DNA from: Mesonia sp. K7
GTDB taxonomy: Bacteria; Bacteroidota; Bacteroidia; Flavobacteriales; Flavobacteriaceae
DNA: 64,000 nucleotides
Assembly (NCBI RefSeq): GCF_003233725.1
Contig: NZ_QKQV01000001.1
Location: forward strand, 234,807-298,806
Direction: 5' to 3'
Part shown: positions 1-9,567 of the stretch, in pieces
Layout of the letters: each line of letters begins with the position of its first letter
How positions within the stretch are numbered: the stretch's first letter is position 1
Notes under the pieces: generated by a model
The model's database searches: none
The model's input: the letters and a program-made list of their open reading frames with translations, nothing else
Told to the model about the DNA's origin: nothing
Translations under genes and position numbers: made by a program

Positions 1-367
1 TCAAACGTTGGTTCTGATAGATTTCAACTGTATATTTTTCTCCATCAATTTCAAAAGTGGCCTCACCATATTTTCGATATAAAGGCTTTCTCTCGGTAGA
101 AGTAGTCATAAAAAACGGTAGTGCGTCGGGTGTTTCCTTAAAACTTGCCGTAATCACCATTCTAGGGTTGTGAGCAAAAAAGTCTAAAGACTTAAAAGTC
201 TTTAAGTCCTTCGCTTTGAGCGGAGATTCTTCTTTGTCTTTAAAGTCGGAATTTTGCTCTTTCTGAAAAGCCAAAGTCTCTTGATAGAGCGAGTCTTTTG
301 ACTTGTTTTGCGCTTGTAACGTGATCGTTATAAATACTAAAAAAACAAAAGCTAAAATTCTTTTCAT
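1..367 (-). CDS. DUF1684 domain-containing protein, 3' part beyond the window
   Basis: The first 122 codons of a minus-strand gene are visible; the rest lies left of base 1. Translation gives a Sec-type signal peptide (MKRILAFVFLVFITITLQAQ), then a polar stretch and the segment NPRMVITASFKETPDALPFF, followed by ERKPLYRKYGEATFEIDGE. This arrangement is typical of DUF1684 proteins of Bacteroidota, whose biochemical role is not established. The start at 367 is preceded by an exact TAnnTTTG promoter box. Family call rests on recalled sequence similarity, not on a search. Confidence 0.75.
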   Translation of the reverse strand, partial: MKRILAFVFLVFITITLQAQNKSKDSLYQETLAFQKEQNSDFKDKEESPLKAKDLKTFKSLDFFAHNPRMVITASFKETPDALPFFMTTSTERKPLYRKYGEATFEIDGEKYTVEIYQNQRL

Positions 368-380
368 CACAAATTTTTGT

Positions 381-388
381 CAAATGTA
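381..388 (-). promoter_or_regulatory. Bacteroidetes -7 promoter box of the DUF1684 gene
   Basis: On the minus strand the bases read TACATTTG, an exact match to the Bacteroidetes -7 consensus TAnnTTTG, 13 bases upstream of the ATG at 367. The -33 element is not clear. Confidence 0.5.
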
Positions 389-469
389 ATTAAAATACAA
401 AAGTTAAAAATTTAAAATTTCGATAAAATTGATTAATTTAACCACTACTAACTTTAAAAAATTAAGATT

Positions 470-733
470 ATGGGAATACTTTCGTGGATTATTTTCGGTC
501 TCATTGCTGGAGCCATTGCTAAACTTATTATGCCAGGTAAAGATCCTGGAGGTTGGATTGTTACTATTTTACTCGGAATTGCAGGTGCTTTTATCGGAGG
601 ATTTATCGGTCGAGCGCTTGGATTACTTGACGAAACAACAAGCTTTTGGAGTCCAGCTGATTGGATTTTTGCCATTCTCGGTGGATTGTTGATACTTTTT
701 ATTTGGAAAAAATTGATTGCTCCAAAAATTTAA
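470..733 (+). CDS. GlsB/YeaQ/YmgE family stress-response membrane protein
   Basis: An 87-residue, very hydrophobic protein with three predicted membrane helices: about residues 3-20, 28-48 and 63-82. The glycine-rich repeats GLIAGAIAKLIMPG, GGFIGRALG and FAILGGLL are typical of the transglycosylase-associated (GlsB/YeaQ/YmgE) family, small inner-membrane proteins induced by envelope or general stress. Function beyond that is unknown. It stands alone, followed by a strong terminator, and the start is the only ATG upstream of the conserved IIFGLIAGAIAK segment. Confidence 0.85.
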   Translation: MGILSWIIFGLIAGAIAKLIMPGKDPGGWIVTILLGIAGAFIGGFIGRALGLLDETTSFWSPADWIFAILGGLLILFIWKKLIAPKI

Positions 734-756
734 AAGCATTTGAAATTAAATAAAAA

Positions 757-787
757 AGCCCGACTTAATTGGTCGGGATTTTTTATT
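757..787 (+). terminator. Rho-independent terminator, probably bidirectional
   Basis: CCCGAC (759-764) pairs with GTCGGG (772-777) around a short loop, with an A run before and a T run after. It ends the GlsB-type gene on the plus strand and the converging serine hydrolase gene on the minus strand. Confidence 0.85.
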
Positions 788-2112
788 TACTCTTTCATAA
801 ACTTATACTTACCTCCACCTTGTTCTAAAATCAAACTATGCTCATCGGGGTTAAAGCTTAAAACAATTCCTGCCAAATCGAAAGAAAATTTGTGTTTATC
901 TATCGCATCAAGCGGGAAAGATGATTGTCCCGTAGCTTGTGCATATAGTACATTATTCTCTTTGGTAATTGTTATTTTTAAAGGAAACTCTTTAGAAGAA
1001 TAAAGACCTAGATACTGGTCTAATTCTTCAGGAAGTATATCGTATTCTTTAAAAGTAGGAATACTATAATCGACGTCAAAAACTTCACTTAAAACAGCAA
1101 TAGAAATGCTATTAAAATCGTAATTTATCCCATTTGAAGTCAAGGCATAGGTTATTTTTTCATTAGGAAAGTGAGTCAAAGTTGATAAAAAACCATCGAT
1201 TCCGCCATTATGGCCATAAGCCATTTTGGCATTAAAAGGAAAATGAAAAAGTCCTAATCCAAAATTATCTTTCATACTCATCATTTTGTCAAGACTTTCT
1301 TTACTCAACAATTTTTCATTAAAAAGTGCATCGCCAAACTTTACTAAATCACTTGGTGTAGAAACGATTCCTCCTGCACCTAAAGGAATGGAGATATCTG
1401 TTTCAGACTCTACTTTCCAATCACCATAATAGGTGTAAGATTTAGTTTCATTTTTAGCAACATCAATTTTTCCGCCAAGGTAAGTATTATTTAGACTTAT
1501 TGGTCTGGTAATACGATTGGTGATAAGCTGAGCGTAAGGTTGTTTATAAATTTCTTCTAACAAATAGGTAAGTAACACAAAATTTGAATTACTATATTCT
1601 GCTTTGCTATCTGGTTCAAAGTCACTTCCAGCATTAGTTATAATTTTTACCATCTCTTCTTTAGACTTAGGTTTTGTATTCCAAGTTAAATAATCTTCAT
1701 CGCTTGTGAAGTTATGAATTCCACTCCTATGTCTCAGTAGATGTTCAATGGTAATTTTATTCGCGTTTGTAATCGTTGGAAAAAAGCTTTCAATAGTTTG
1801 ATTAAGCTGAATTTTATTTTCTTCGATTGCTTTTAAAACTAAAACTGCGGTAAAAGTCTTAGAAATTGAACCGATTCTATATTTAGAATTTTCGTTTGCT
1901 GCTATTTTATTTTCGACATCAGCAAAGCCAACAAAATTTTTATATACTATTTTTCCATTATGAGAAATAGCCACACTTCCCATAAATTTATTGTTTTTTT
2001 CGAGTACCTCAAAGTAGCTGTCTAATTTAGCTTTATCTATATTTTGACCAATAGAACATAGACTAACAAAAAAGGCGAAAAACAAGACAACAAGGTTATT
2101 TCTCATATTCAA
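787..2112 (-). CDS. Secreted serine hydrolase of the beta-lactamase class C / penicillin-binding family
   Basis: A 441-residue protein with an N-terminal signal peptide (hydrophobic to about residue 20, cleaved near SIGQ). The catalytic SxxK motif is S82-I-S-K85 and is followed by TFTAVLVLKAI. The YxN motif is Y173-S-N175, and GHNGG near residue 300 serves as the HxG-type third motif. These are the marks of class C beta-lactamase-like serine hydrolases, which include D-aminopeptidases, esterases and DD-peptidases; the substrate cannot be told. The C-terminal ~100 residues form a separate beta-rich module usual in this group. The start could also be M3. It ends at the shared terminator and lies 14 bases downstream of icmF, so co-transcription is possible. 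Confidence 0.85.
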   Translation of the reverse strand: MNMRNNLVVLFFAFFVSLCSIGQNIDKAKLDSYFEVLEKNNKFMGSVAISHNGKIVYKNFVGFADVENKIAANENSKYRIGSISKTFTAVLVLKAIEENKIQLNQTIESFFPTITNANKITIEHLLRHRSGIHNFTSDEDYLTWNTKPKSKEEMVKIITNAGSDFEPDSKAEYSNSNFVLLTYLLEEIYKQPYAQLITNRITRPISLNNTYLGGKIDVAKNETKSYTYYGDWKVESETDISIPLGAGGIVSTPSDLVKFGDALFNEKLLSKESLDKMMSMKDNFGLGLFHFPFNAKMAYGHNGGIDGFLSTLTHFPNEKITYALTSNGINYDFNSISIAVLSEVFDVDYSIPTFKEYDILPEELDQYLGLYSSKEFPLKITITKENNVLYAQATGQSSFPLDAIDKHKFSFDLAGIVLSFNPDEHSLILEQGGGKYKFMKE

Positions 2113-2126
2113 TTTAGAATTAGTGA

Positions 2127-5100
2127 TTACATATTTCTTCTATACTGACCACCAACTTCAAAGAGCGATTCGGTTATTTGTCCTAATGAACAAACTTTAG
2201 TTGCTTCCATCAATTCTTCAAAGATATTTTGATTTTGGATAGCTGCATCCTGTACTTTTTCTAAAGCATTTTCAGCTTTATCTGCATATGCTTGATGTAA
2301 ATTTTTCAAAGTTTTGATTTGAGCCATTTTCTCTTCTTCCGTAGCTCTGATCACTTCGCCCGGCGTTACCGTAGGCGAACCTTTACTACTCAAGAAGGTG
2401 TTCACCCCGATAATCGGAAACTCGCCATTGTGTTTCAGGGTTTCGTAATACAGACTTTCTTCCTGTATTTTAGAACGTTGGTACATGGTTTCCATTGCAC
2501 CAAGAACTCCACCTCTCTCGGTAATTCTATCAAACTCCTGTAAAACAGCTTCTTCTACCAAGTCGGTTAATTCTTCAATGATAAATGAACCTTGAATTGG
2601 GTTTTCGTTCTTCGCCAATCCTAATTCTTTGCTGATGATCAACTGAATCGCCATCGCTCTTCTTACCGATTCCTCGGTTGGCGTGGTAATCGCCTCATCA
2701 TAAGCATTGGTATGCAGTGAGTTACAGTTATCATAAATCGCATATAAAGCCTGTAAGGTAGTTCTGATATCATTAAAATCGATTTCCTGAGCGTGTAAAG
2801 AACGTCCCGAAGTTTGAATGTGGTATTTTAACATTTGCGCTCGTGGGTTGGCTCCGTACTTATCACGTAAGGCTTTCGACCAAATTCTTCTTGCCACACG
2901 ACCAATCACCGCATATTCGGGATCAATACCATTCGAGAAGAAGAATGATAAGTTCGGACCAAACTTATTGATGTCCATTCCGCGGCTTAAATAATATTCC
3001 ACGTAAGTGAAACCATTAGCCAAAGTTAACGCCAATTGGGTAATAGGGTTTGCGCCGGCTTCGGCAATGTGGTAACCCGAAATCGATACCGAATAGAAGT
3101 TTCTTACTTGCTTTTCGATAAAATATTCTTGTACATCCCCCATTAAACGAAGGGCAAATTCAGTAGAGAAAATACAAGTATTCTGGGCTTGATCTTCTTT
3201 AAGAATATCGGCTTGTACGGTTCCTCTTACCGTTGCTAAAGTTTCGTATTTTATTTTATCGTAAACCTCTTTTGGTAACACTTGATCTCCAGTAACTCCT
3301 AACAACATTAGACCTAAACCATTGTTTCCTTCAGGTAAATCTCCGTTGTACTGAGGTCGCTCTACTCCTTTATCTTGGTAGATGTTCTTTATCTTCTCTT
3401 CTACTTCTTTTTCGAGTCCGTTTTCTTTGATGTATTTCTCACAACCTTGATCGATGGCGGCATTCATAAAGAAACCGAGCAACATTGGCGCAGGCCCATT
3501 TATAGTCATACTTACCGAAGTTAACGAATGTGCTAAATCGAAACCAGAATACAATTTTTTGGCATCGTCGAGACAACAAATCGAAACACCCGCATTACCT
3601 ATTTTTCCGTAAATATCGGGACGTAAATCGGGGTCGTTTCCGTAAAGGGTAACCGAATCGAAAGCAGTTGACAAACGCTTGGCGGGTAAACCAAGGCTTA
3701 CATAATGAAATCTGCGGTTGGTTCTTTCTGGCCCACCTTCTCCAGCAAACATTCGTGTCGGATCTTCTCCGGTACGTTTAAACGGATACAAACCTGCCGT
3801 GTAAGGAAACTCTCCAGGTACATTTTCTTGTAAAATCCATCGGAGCAAATCACCCCAAGCTTTGTATTTTGGCAACGCCACTTTTGGAATTTGTAGATGT
3901 GATAAAGATTCTGTGTGTGTATTTATACTTATTTCCTTATCACGAACTTTAAAGGTATAAACTGGATCGTGGTATTTTTTTACCGTTGCTTCCCACTTTA
4001 AAATTTCTTGCCAATTATACGGGTCAAACTTCATTTTTACACGGTCAAATTCTTTTTTCAAAAGACCTATAAGTTCTTTGTTGTCACTTGAAGTGGATTT
4101 TTCCAATTGGTCTTCGTCAATACCGTTTTTATCGATTGTCAAACTGGTATTGGTAACCGATTCTAAAGTCTTATAAATTCCGTAAAGTTTTTGAGCTACT
4201 TCTACTTGTTCATCTGCTTTTTTGTCGTAAGCACGGTTATTTTCTGAAATTTCAGACAAATAACGAACTCTCGATGGCGGAATCACAAATATTTTTTCTG
4301 ACATTTCATCAGAAATATGGTAGTCACTTTTTAAACTGGTTTCGGTTTTTTCGGATAAAGTATCCATAATCTTCTTGTAAAGACTGTTCATTCCCGGGTC
4401 GTTGAATTGCGAAGCAATGGTTCCGTAAACCGGTAAATCTTCCGCTTTAGCGTCCCATAACTGGTGGTTACGTTGGTATTGTTTTTTAACATCACGTAAA
4501 GCATCTAAAGCGCCACGTTTGTCAAATTTATTGATGGCTACAATGTCGGCAAAATCAAGCATATCGATTTTCTCCAACTGTGTTGCCGCACCAAATTCGG
4601 GTGTCATCACATACAACGAAACATCAGAATGATCGAGAATCTCGGTATCGCTCTGCCCAATTCCTGAAGTTTCGAGAATAATCAAATCGTACTTAGCCGC
4701 TTTTAATACTTCAATTGCTTCTTGCACGTGTTTAGAAAGTGCCAAATTAGATTGTCGGGTTGCCAACGAACGCATATAAACTCGTGGTGAATTAATGGCG
4801 TTCATACGGATTCTGTCACCCAACAAAGCTCCCCCTGTCTTACGTTTTGACGGATCTACCGAAATAATCCCGATGGTTTTATCTGTAAAATCGACTAAAA
4901 ATCGTCTTACCAATTCATCTACTAATGAAGATTTTCCCGCTCCGCCTGTTCCGGTAATCCCTAAAACTGGGGTTTTTATATTCTGATTGCTTACATGAAT
5001 TTCATCTAAAGACGCTTGAGCTACTTCCGGGAAGTTTTCTGCCGAAGAAATCAACCTTGCAATTGCGTTTACTTTTTTCTTGGGTAATTCTTTTACTTCA

Positions 5101-5558
5101 CCGTTTAGACTATCACCTAAGGCAAAATCAGATCGTTCTACCAAGTCATTAATCATTCCTTGTAAACCCATCTCGCGACCATCGTCTGGTGAGTAAATAC
5201 GAGTAATCCCGTAAGCTTCCAGCTCTTTTATTTCCTCTGGAAGGATAACTCCACCTCCACCACCAAAAATTTTGATGTGTTCGGCTCCTTTTTCCTTCAA
5301 CAAATCATACATGTATTTAAAATACTCATTATGTCCTCCTTGGTAAGAGGTCATCGCAATAGCATTGGCATCTTCTTGTATCGCAGTATTTACCACCTCT
5401 TCTACACTTCTATCATGACCGAGGTGAATTACTTCTACACCTGTAGACTGAATAATTCTACGCATAATATTGATTGCAGCATCGTGACCATCGAAAAGAG
5501 AAGCAGCTGTGACTATTCTTACTTTATGTTTAGGTTGGTATGGCTCTACTTGTTTCAT
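2127..5558 (-). CDS. icmF: Fused isobutyryl-CoA mutase IcmF (B12-dependent, with G-protein chaperone domain)
   Basis: A 1143-residue three-part fusion. Residues ~12-140 form the B12-binding domain with D23-G-H25, His25 being the lower axial cobalt ligand. Residues ~195-420 form a MeaB-like GTPase with Walker [10 protein letters not shown] (K209) and base motif N343-K-F-D. Residues ~560-1143 form the TIM-barrel mutase with [19 protein letters not shown] and GQYRRNM. This domain order is that of IcmF, which interconverts isobutyryl-CoA and n-butyryl-CoA, rather than methylmalonyl-CoA mutase. By eye, the two substrate-pocket positions that are Tyr and Arg in methylmalonyl-CoA mutase are Phe604 (MFAGEGG) and Gln792 (AQNTCIF) here, the pair known for ICM/IcmF. 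Automatic annotation often calls such genes methylmalonyl-CoA mutase. Confidence 0.93.
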   Translation of the reverse strand: MKQVEPYQPKHKVRIVTAASLFDGHDAAINIMRRIIQSTGVEVIHLGHDRSVEEVVNTAIQEDANAIAMTSYQGGHNEYFKYMYDLLKEKGAEHIKIFGGGGGVILPEEIKELEAYGITRIYSPDDGREMGLQGMINDLVERSDFALGDSLNGEVKELPKKKVNAIARLISSAENFPEVAQASLDEIHVSNQNIKTPVLGITGTGGAGKSSLVDELVRRFLVDFTDKTIGIISVDPSKRKTGGALLGDRIRMNAINSPRVYMRSLATRQSNLALSKHVQEAIEVLKAAKYDLIILETSGIGQSDTEILDHSDVSLYVMTPEFGAATQLEKIDMLDFADIVAINKFDKRGALDALRDVKKQYQRNHQLWDAKAEDLPVYGTIASQFNDPGMNSLYKKIMDTLSEKTETSLKSDYHISDEMSEKIFVIPPSRVRYLSEISENNRAYDKKADEQVEVAQKLYGIYKTLESVTNTSLTIDKNGIDEDQLEKSTSSDNKELIGLLKKEFDRVKMKFDPYNWQEILKWEATVKKYHDPVYTFKVRDKEISINTHTESLSHLQIPKVALPKYKAWGDLLRWILQENVPGEFPYTAGLYPFKRTGEDPTRMFAGEGGPERTNRRFHYVSLGLPAKRLSTAFDSVTLYGNDPDLRPDIYGKIGNAGVSICCLDDAKKLYSGFDLAHSLTSVSMTINGPAPMLLGFFMNAAIDQGCEKYIKENGLEKEVEEKIKNIYQDKGVERPQYNGDLPEGNNGLGLMLLGVTGDQVLPKEVYDKIKYETLATVRGTVQADILKEDQAQNTCIFSTEFALRLMGDVQEYFIEKQVRNFYSVSISGYHIAEAGANPITQLALTLANGFTYVEYYLSRGMDINKFGPNLSFFFSNGIDPEYAVIGRVARRIWSKALRDKYGANPRAQMLKYHIQTSGRSLHAQEIDFNDIRTTLQALYAIYDNCNSLHTNAYDEAITTPTEESVRRAMAIQLIISKELGLAKNENPIQGSFIIEELTDLVEEAVLQEFDRITERGGVLGAMETMYQRSKIQEESLYYETLKHNGEFPIIGVNTFLSSKGSPTVTPGEVIRATEEEKMAQIKTLKNLHQAYADKAENALEKVQDAAIQNQNIFEELMEATKVCSLGQITESLFEVGGQYRRNM

Positions 5559-5639
5559 GAATATCTTTATATGATTTTTGGAGGGTAAATTTACGAAAAA
5601 GCAAGGGTATTTGCCTAAAATATTAATTGTTGTTTTAAA

Positions 5640-5778
5640 ATTTAGAAAATACCCTTTTTAGGGTATATGGCAATCCTAAAAAGTTATTTATTTTTACCAG
5701 TATCAAACAAAGGGGTAATTTAAAGTTTGATAATTTATGTTAATTGAATCCTACCGAGTTCTTCGGTAGGATTTTTTA
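5640..5778 (+). ncRNA. Candidate structured small RNA or leader ending in a terminator
   Basis: No plus-strand gene precedes this stretch, yet it holds three successive hairpins. These are TACCC/GGGTA (5650-5665), a perfect 8-bp inverted repeat TATCAAAC/GTTTGATA (5701-5708 and 5725-5732), and a terminator (5750-5770 plus T run). It may be a free small RNA or an attenuated leader of the DUF4197 gene that starts 46 bases later. No known RNA family was recognised; the call is inference from structure. Confidence 0.35.
5750..5778 (+). terminator. Rho-independent terminator with no upstream plus-strand gene
   Basis: CCTACCGA (5750-5757) pairs with TCGGTAGG (5763-5770), followed by ATTTTTTATTTT. 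The T run is on the plus strand only, so it does not fit as the end of any minus-strand gene. Confidence 0.8.
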
Positions 5779-5823
5779 TTTTCAATTAAAATAGATAGTT
5801 TATGTTTGTAAAAAACAAAGACC

Positions 5824-6528
5824 ATGAAAAAAATAATCATTCTATTTGTAATCTGTTTTACCTTTAACTCGTGCGCAGAATTACAAACCATTGCAGAAAA
5901 TTTACCCCAACAAGGAATTTTGTCGGAACAGGATATTGCCAACGGACTTAAGCAAGCACTCAACAACGGAATTGATAAAGAAGTTTCTAAACTTGCGATG
6001 CAAGACGGGTTTTACGGTAATGCATTGGTAAAAATTTTATTACCCGAAGAACTCAGAAAAGTAGAAAAAGGCTTACGCGATATTGGTTTAGACAACCTAG
6101 CCGATGAAGGAATCAAAGCTTTAAACCGAGCCGCGGAAGATGCTGTAAAGGAAGCTACCCCTATTTTTATTGATGCCGTTACACAAATGACTTTTGCCGA
6201 CGCAAGAAATATTTTATTAGGAAACGACAACGCTGCCACTTCTTATCTTGAAAACAAAACCAATGTGGCTTTGTACAATAAATTTCATCCCATCATTAAT
6301 AATTCTTTTGCAAAAGTTGGTGCAGACCAAATTTGGAGTAATATTATCAATCGTTATAATAGCATCCCGTTTACACAAAATGTTAACCCAGACCTTACAG
6401 ATTATGTCACCAACGAGGCTTTAGATGGTGTTTACCTAATGATTGCCAAAGAAGAAAAAGAAATCAGAAACGATTTAGGGGCGAGAACCTCAGATTTGTT
6501 ACGCAGGGTTTTTGCGCTACAAGATTAG
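5824..6528 (+). CDS. DUF4197 domain-containing lipoprotein
   Basis: A 234-residue protein with a lipoprotein signal peptide (MKKIIILFVICFTFNSC, lipidated Cys about residue 17). The mature part is helical and acidic-basic mixed. It contains GILSEQDIANGLKQALNNG, DGFYGNALVKILLPEELRKV, PIFIDAVTQMTFADARNIL and TNEALDGVYLMIAKEEKEIR, the sequence landmarks of DUF4197. The function of the family is unknown; it is exported and membrane-anchored. The gene stands alone, preceded by the orphan terminator and followed by its own terminator. Confidence 0.9.
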   Translation: MKKIIILFVICFTFNSCAELQTIAENLPQQGILSEQDIANGLKQALNNGIDKEVSKLAMQDGFYGNALVKILLPEELRKVEKGLRDIGLDNLADEGIKALNRAAEDAVKEATPIFIDAVTQMTFADARNILLGNDNAATSYLENKTNVALYNKFHPIINNSFAKVGADQIWSNIINRYNSIPFTQNVNPDLTDYVTNEALDGVYLMIAKEEKEIRNDLGARTSDLLRRVFALQD

Positions 6529-6630
6529 ATAATTGAAACCTAACTTTAGGTTAACATCAAAAAAGAAAATATCTCCCAAATTTGCACTTGAGATTTAGGG
6601 TGTCTCATATTTATTTGGGTTAAATTTTAA

Positions 6631-6660
6631 AAAGTCGCTTTCGAGCGGCTTTTTTTATTT
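6631..6660 (+). terminator. Rho-independent terminator with TTCG tetraloop
   Basis: AAAGTCGCT (6631-6639), loop TTCG, AGCGGCTTT (6644-6652), then a T run. It lies ~100 bases after the DUF4197 stop. A smaller inverted repeat AACCTAA/TTAGGTT sits at 6537-6552, directly after that stop. Confidence 0.8.
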
Positions 6661-6754
6661 CCAATATCTAAAATTTATAAATCTGTTAACGATTGCTTAT
6701 GATTTTTTAGGAAAAACGACAATTATATTTATTGAAAAATAAGTGGTAATGAAG

Positions 6755-6934
6755 ATGTTTGATTGGTTTAAGAAGAAAAATAAGCTTGAAAGACTAAGGG
6801 AAAAATACAAATATTTGATGAAAAAGTCTTATCGACAAGCCTTGTTCAATAAAAAAGAAAGCGATAAAACAAACCGTAAGGCTAGAAAAATTTTGCTTGA
6901 ATTAAGGAAATTAGAATTGAATAGCTTACATTAA
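6755..6934 (+). CDS. Lacal_2735 family small basic protein
   Basis: A very basic helical protein of 59 residues (MFDWFKKKNKLERLREKYKY...) with charged heptad-like spacing. Its start MFxxFKKKxKxExLxEKYKKL is what I recall for the Lacal_2735 family found almost only in Flavobacteriia; the role is unknown. I chose ATG 6755 because the family begins at this methionine. An ATG at 6749 and a GTG at 6743 are in frame upstream. It lies four bases before the mechanosensitive channel gene and is probably co-transcribed with it. Confidence 0.7.
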   Translation: MFDWFKKKNKLERLREKYKYLMKKSYRQALFNKKESDKTNRKARKILLELRKLELNSLH

Positions 6935-6938
6935 GCAC

Positions 6939-7853
6939 ATGATTTTATTATTACAGCAAAAACCTAATGTGGTGGATGAATTTATTGATTCCACTGCTAA
7001 CTATTTAGAACGAATTATAGCCACTTTACCCAGAATAGCATTGGGTTTAATGATTATCATCTTAGGGGTATTATTTGCTCAAATCATTACCAATTTCTAC
7101 CGTAAAAAATTTCTAAAAAAGACGACAGACCCTTTAATGGCTTCCTTCTTATCACAAGCCGTAAAAACTATTTTAATTGTTATCGCAGCAATGCTAGCAT
7201 TAGAAGCAGCTGGGTTAAGTAAAATTGCCACTGGTGTTTTAACAGCTGCTGGAGGCGCAGCCATAATTCTAGGGTTTGCTTTTCAAGATATAGGAAAAAA
7301 CTTTTTAGCAGGAATTATCCTTGCCTTCAATCGACCTTTTCATATCAATGATACCATAAAAGTAGAAGAAATATTCGGAAAAGTAAAAGCCCTGAAATTT
7401 AGGTATACCCACATCAAAACCTCTGATGGAAGAGATATTTACATCCCAAATAGTGATGTTTTGACCAAACCTGTCTCCAATTATACCGCAGACGGTTATT
7501 ACCGTGTAGATTTTATTGTGGGTATTGGTTATGAAGACGATATTCAAAAAGCTAAGGATGTCATTACTTCGGTTTTAGAAAGCCATCCTGAAATTGTCAA
7601 AGACACAATCCATGAAAATTTTGTAGTTGAAGACGAACTTGCAGCAAGTACCGTCAACCTAAAAGTATTTTTCTGGGTTGAAACCAAAGACTACCGTAGG
7701 TCTTCTATGGTTTTACGTGGTGAAGTTATCAAAAAAGTGAAAAACGTATTAGCAGAACACGACTTCAATTTACCTGCCGATGTCAAGGAAATTAAACTAT
7801 ACAAAGGGGAAACCGGGCTTTTTAACCCACCAAAAAAAGACCAACAAAATTAG
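6939..7853 (+). CDS. Small-conductance mechanosensitive channel (MscS family)
   Basis: A 304-residue inner-membrane protein with three hydrophobic helices (about 25-52, 68-92 and 96-128). The third is the glycine/alanine-rich pore helix ending GGAAIILGFAFQDIGKNFLAG, the MscS signature. A beta domain follows (FHINDTIKV, HIKTSDGRDIYIPNSDVLTKPVSNYT), then the alpha-beta C-terminal domain. Family role is release of solutes on hypo-osmotic shock. It lies four bases after the Lacal_2735 gene, and its stop overlaps by four bases the stop of the converging BtuF-like gene. Confidence 0.93.
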   Translation: MILLLQQKPNVVDEFIDSTANYLERIIATLPRIALGLMIIILGVLFAQIITNFYRKKFLKKTTDPLMASFLSQAVKTILIVIAAMLALEAAGLSKIATGVLTAAGGAAIILGFAFQDIGKNFLAGIILAFNRPFHINDTIKVEEIFGKVKALKFRYTHIKTSDGRDIYIPNSDVLTKPVSNYTADGYYRVDFIVGIGYEDDIQKAKDVITSVLESHPEIVKDTIHENFVVEDELAASTVNLKVFFWVETKDYRRSSMVLRGEVIKKVKNVLAEHDFNLPADVKEIKLYKGETGLFNPPKKDQQN

Positions 7854-8638
7854 TCAATCTCACTTTCGTGGATTTTTTTAAAGTAATCGAAAGCTGCTAA
7901 AAGTCGACTACCGTACCAACTGAAATATTCTCCGTCAACGATTTTGATTTTATTTTTCGAAATGTATTTTTCAAAATCCGGAAAGTGTTTTTCCGAAAAC
8001 GGATAGGGTTCTGAAGAAAGAAAAACATAATCTAATTTGGCGATAGCTTCAAGCTCAACTTCTGGATATCGTTCTTGAGTAGCAAATACATTTTCAAAAC
8101 GATTAAGTGCTAACAAATGGTTGATAAACGTATGATTGGCAGCTACCATATAAGGATTTTTCCAAATAAAGTAAGCCACTTTTTTAAATCGTTTATCACT
8201 TATAAAACGCTTAAAATCATGAAGTTTTGAGTTGAGTTGCTGCCGAATATTTTTTGCTTTTTCCTCTATAGAAAATAAATTTCCATAGAGATCAATCAGC
8301 GCCAAACAATCCTCAATGGTATTGATATCAGAAACATGTACTTGCGTGAATTTTTCTAATTCATGTACCATTTCTGGTGTATTTTCTTCTTTATTGCAAA
8401 TCACTACATCGGGCTGTAAATCTTTTACCTTGTGAAAACGAATTTGCTTGGTTCCGCCAACAATTGTTTTTTCTTTTTTGATGCTTTCTGGATGTACGCA
8501 AAATCTCGTTACGCCCACTAGTTTTTCTTCCAAACCCAAATCTACTAATAGTTCGGTCAAGCTTGGCACCAAAGAAACAATTCGCTGTGGCGCTTTTTCA
8601 AAAGTAAGTGGTCGTTGTAGTTGATCGTAAAAAATCAT
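7850..8638 (-). CDS. BtuF-like periplasmic-binding-fold protein without a signal peptide
   Basis: A 262-residue protein of the helical-backbone metal receptor family (BtuF/TroA class III binding fold). It shows PQRIVSLVPSLTELLVDLGLEEKLVGVTRFCVHP near the start and the lobe-linking helix region around residues 100-140. Family members bind cobalamin or chelated iron for ABC import. No signal peptide or lipobox is present, and the protein begins directly with MIFYDQLQRPL, so a cytosolic role is more likely than classical binding. It lies one base downstream of pyrF. A link to the B12-dependent IcmF 2.3 kb away is only inference. Confidence 0.82.
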   Translation of the reverse strand: MIFYDQLQRPLTFEKAPQRIVSLVPSLTELLVDLGLEEKLVGVTRFCVHPESIKKEKTIVGGTKQIRFHKVKDLQPDVVICNKEENTPEMVHELEKFTQVHVSDINTIEDCLALIDLYGNLFSIEEKAKNIRQQLNSKLHDFKRFISDKRFKKVAYFIWKNPYMVAANHTFINHLLALNRFENVFATQERYPEVELEAIAKLDYVFLSSEPYPFSEKHFPDFEKYISKNKIKIVDGEYFSWYGSRLLAAFDYFKKIHESEID

Positions 8639-8639
8639 T

Positions 8640-9458
8640 TTACTGATTTTCTAAAATTTGCTGCATTTGCTGTTGTAACTCTTTAGCTTTTTCGGCAGCA
8701 ACTTCTGCAAAATTTGCTTCCGCGGAAGCGTAGATAATTCCTCTCGAAGAGTTGATGAGCAAACCAACGTTTTTATTCATTCCATATTTACAAACATCAG
8801 CGAGATTTCCGCCTTGAGCGCCAACACCGGGAACAAGCAGAAAACTATCGGGAATGATTTTTCTGATTTCTTTAAAATATTCAGCTTTAGTGGCGCCAAC
8901 CACATACATTAGATTTTCAGAATTTTTCCACTTTTTGGAAGTTTCCAATACTTTTTGATAAACCTCTTGTTCGCCAATTTTTTGTGTTTGAAAATCGAAA
9001 GCACCTTCGTTAGACGTCAACGCCAACATAATCGTATGTTTATCTTTAAAACTTAAAAATGGCTCGATAGAATCTTTGCCCATATAAGGAGCTACGGTTA
9101 CCGAATCGAAACCTAAATCTTCAAAAAAAGCCTTGGCATACATCGCACTTGTATTACCGATATCACCACGTTTGGCATCGGCAATGGTAAAAATTTCTGG
9201 GTGATTTTGGTTGAGATAAGTGATGGTTTTTTCTAAAGACTTCCAACCTTTAATTCCGTATGCTTCATAAAAAGCAGTATTGGGTTTGTAGGCTACAGCA
9301 AATTCATGCGTCGCGTCAATAATCGCTTTGTTAAAAGAAAATATCGGGTCTTCTTCTTGCAATAAATGTGATGGTATTTTATCTAAATCGACATCTAGAC
9401 CAACACACAAGAAGGATTTTTTCTTTCGGATTTGTTGTAATAAGTCTTTTATGTTCAT
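8640..9458 (-). CDS. pyrF: Orotidine 5'-phosphate decarboxylase (type 2)
   Basis: A 272-residue enzyme of UMP synthesis that decarboxylates OMP to UMP in the cytosol. The catalytic segment [18 protein letters not shown] is plain, with the Lys-Asp network of the family. The N-terminal [18 protein letters not shown] and C-terminal [12 protein letters not shown] also fit the long type 2 subfamily common in Bacteroidota and actinobacteria. It shares an apparent two-gene operon with the BtuF-like gene, with one base between them. A perfect palindrome GCTTCCGCGGAAGC (8716-8729) lies inside the coding region. Confidence 0.96.
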   Translation of the reverse strand: MNIKDLLQQIRKKKSFLCVGLDVDLDKIPSHLLQEEDPIFSFNKAIIDATHEFAVAYKPNTAFYEAYGIKGWKSLEKTITYLNQNHPEIFTIADAKRGDIGNTSAMYAKAFFEDLGFDSVTVAPYMGKDSIEPFLSFKDKHTIMLALTSNEGAFDFQTQKIGEQEVYQKVLETSKKWKNSENLMYVVGATKAEYFKEIRKIIPDSFLLVPGVGAQGGNLADVCKYGMNKNVGLLINSSRGIIYASAEANFAEVAAEKAKELQQQMQQILENQ

Positions 9459-9531
9459 ATAGAAAAATTTAAAACTTGGGCCATCCTATCTCGAAGCTTC
9501 TTGTATTTCAGCATCTCATATTAAAAATGGA

Positions 9532-9552
9532 ATTCTGAGCCAAGCTCAGAAT
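9532..9552. repeat. Intergenic inverted repeat, REP-like
   Basis: ATTCTGAGC-CAA-GCTCAGAAT is a perfect 9-bp inverted repeat with a 3-base loop, followed by GACGAG. The spacer between prfA and pyrF also holds AAGCTTCTTG. Such ATTCTGAGC palindromes recur between genes in many flavobacterial genomes (recalled knowledge). No T run follows on either strand, so a simple terminator is less likely. Confidence 0.55.
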
Positions 9553-9567
9553 GACGAGCTATCACTT

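Noticed and set aside
2319..2543. Open frames opposite icmF, glnN, hsdR and other long genes (for example 2319-2543, 15892-16434, 32692-32874)
   Set aside because: They lie fully inside strongly conserved genes on the other strand, have no promoter or family features and show biased composition expected of shadows.
2127..5558. Idea that IcmF has a hybrid Tyr/Gln substrate pocket because Tyr591 (AGLYPFKR) seemed to match the catalytic Tyr of methylmalonyl-CoA mutase
   Set aside because: FPYTAG aligns with the FPYTRG segment further upstream in mutases, and the true position is Phe604 in MFAGEGG. The pair is then the normal Phe/Gln of isobutyryl-CoA mutase.
9459..9567. Cobalamin riboswitch near the BtuF-like gene
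   Set aside because: The spacer holds only a REP-like palindrome and no B12-box-like stretch.
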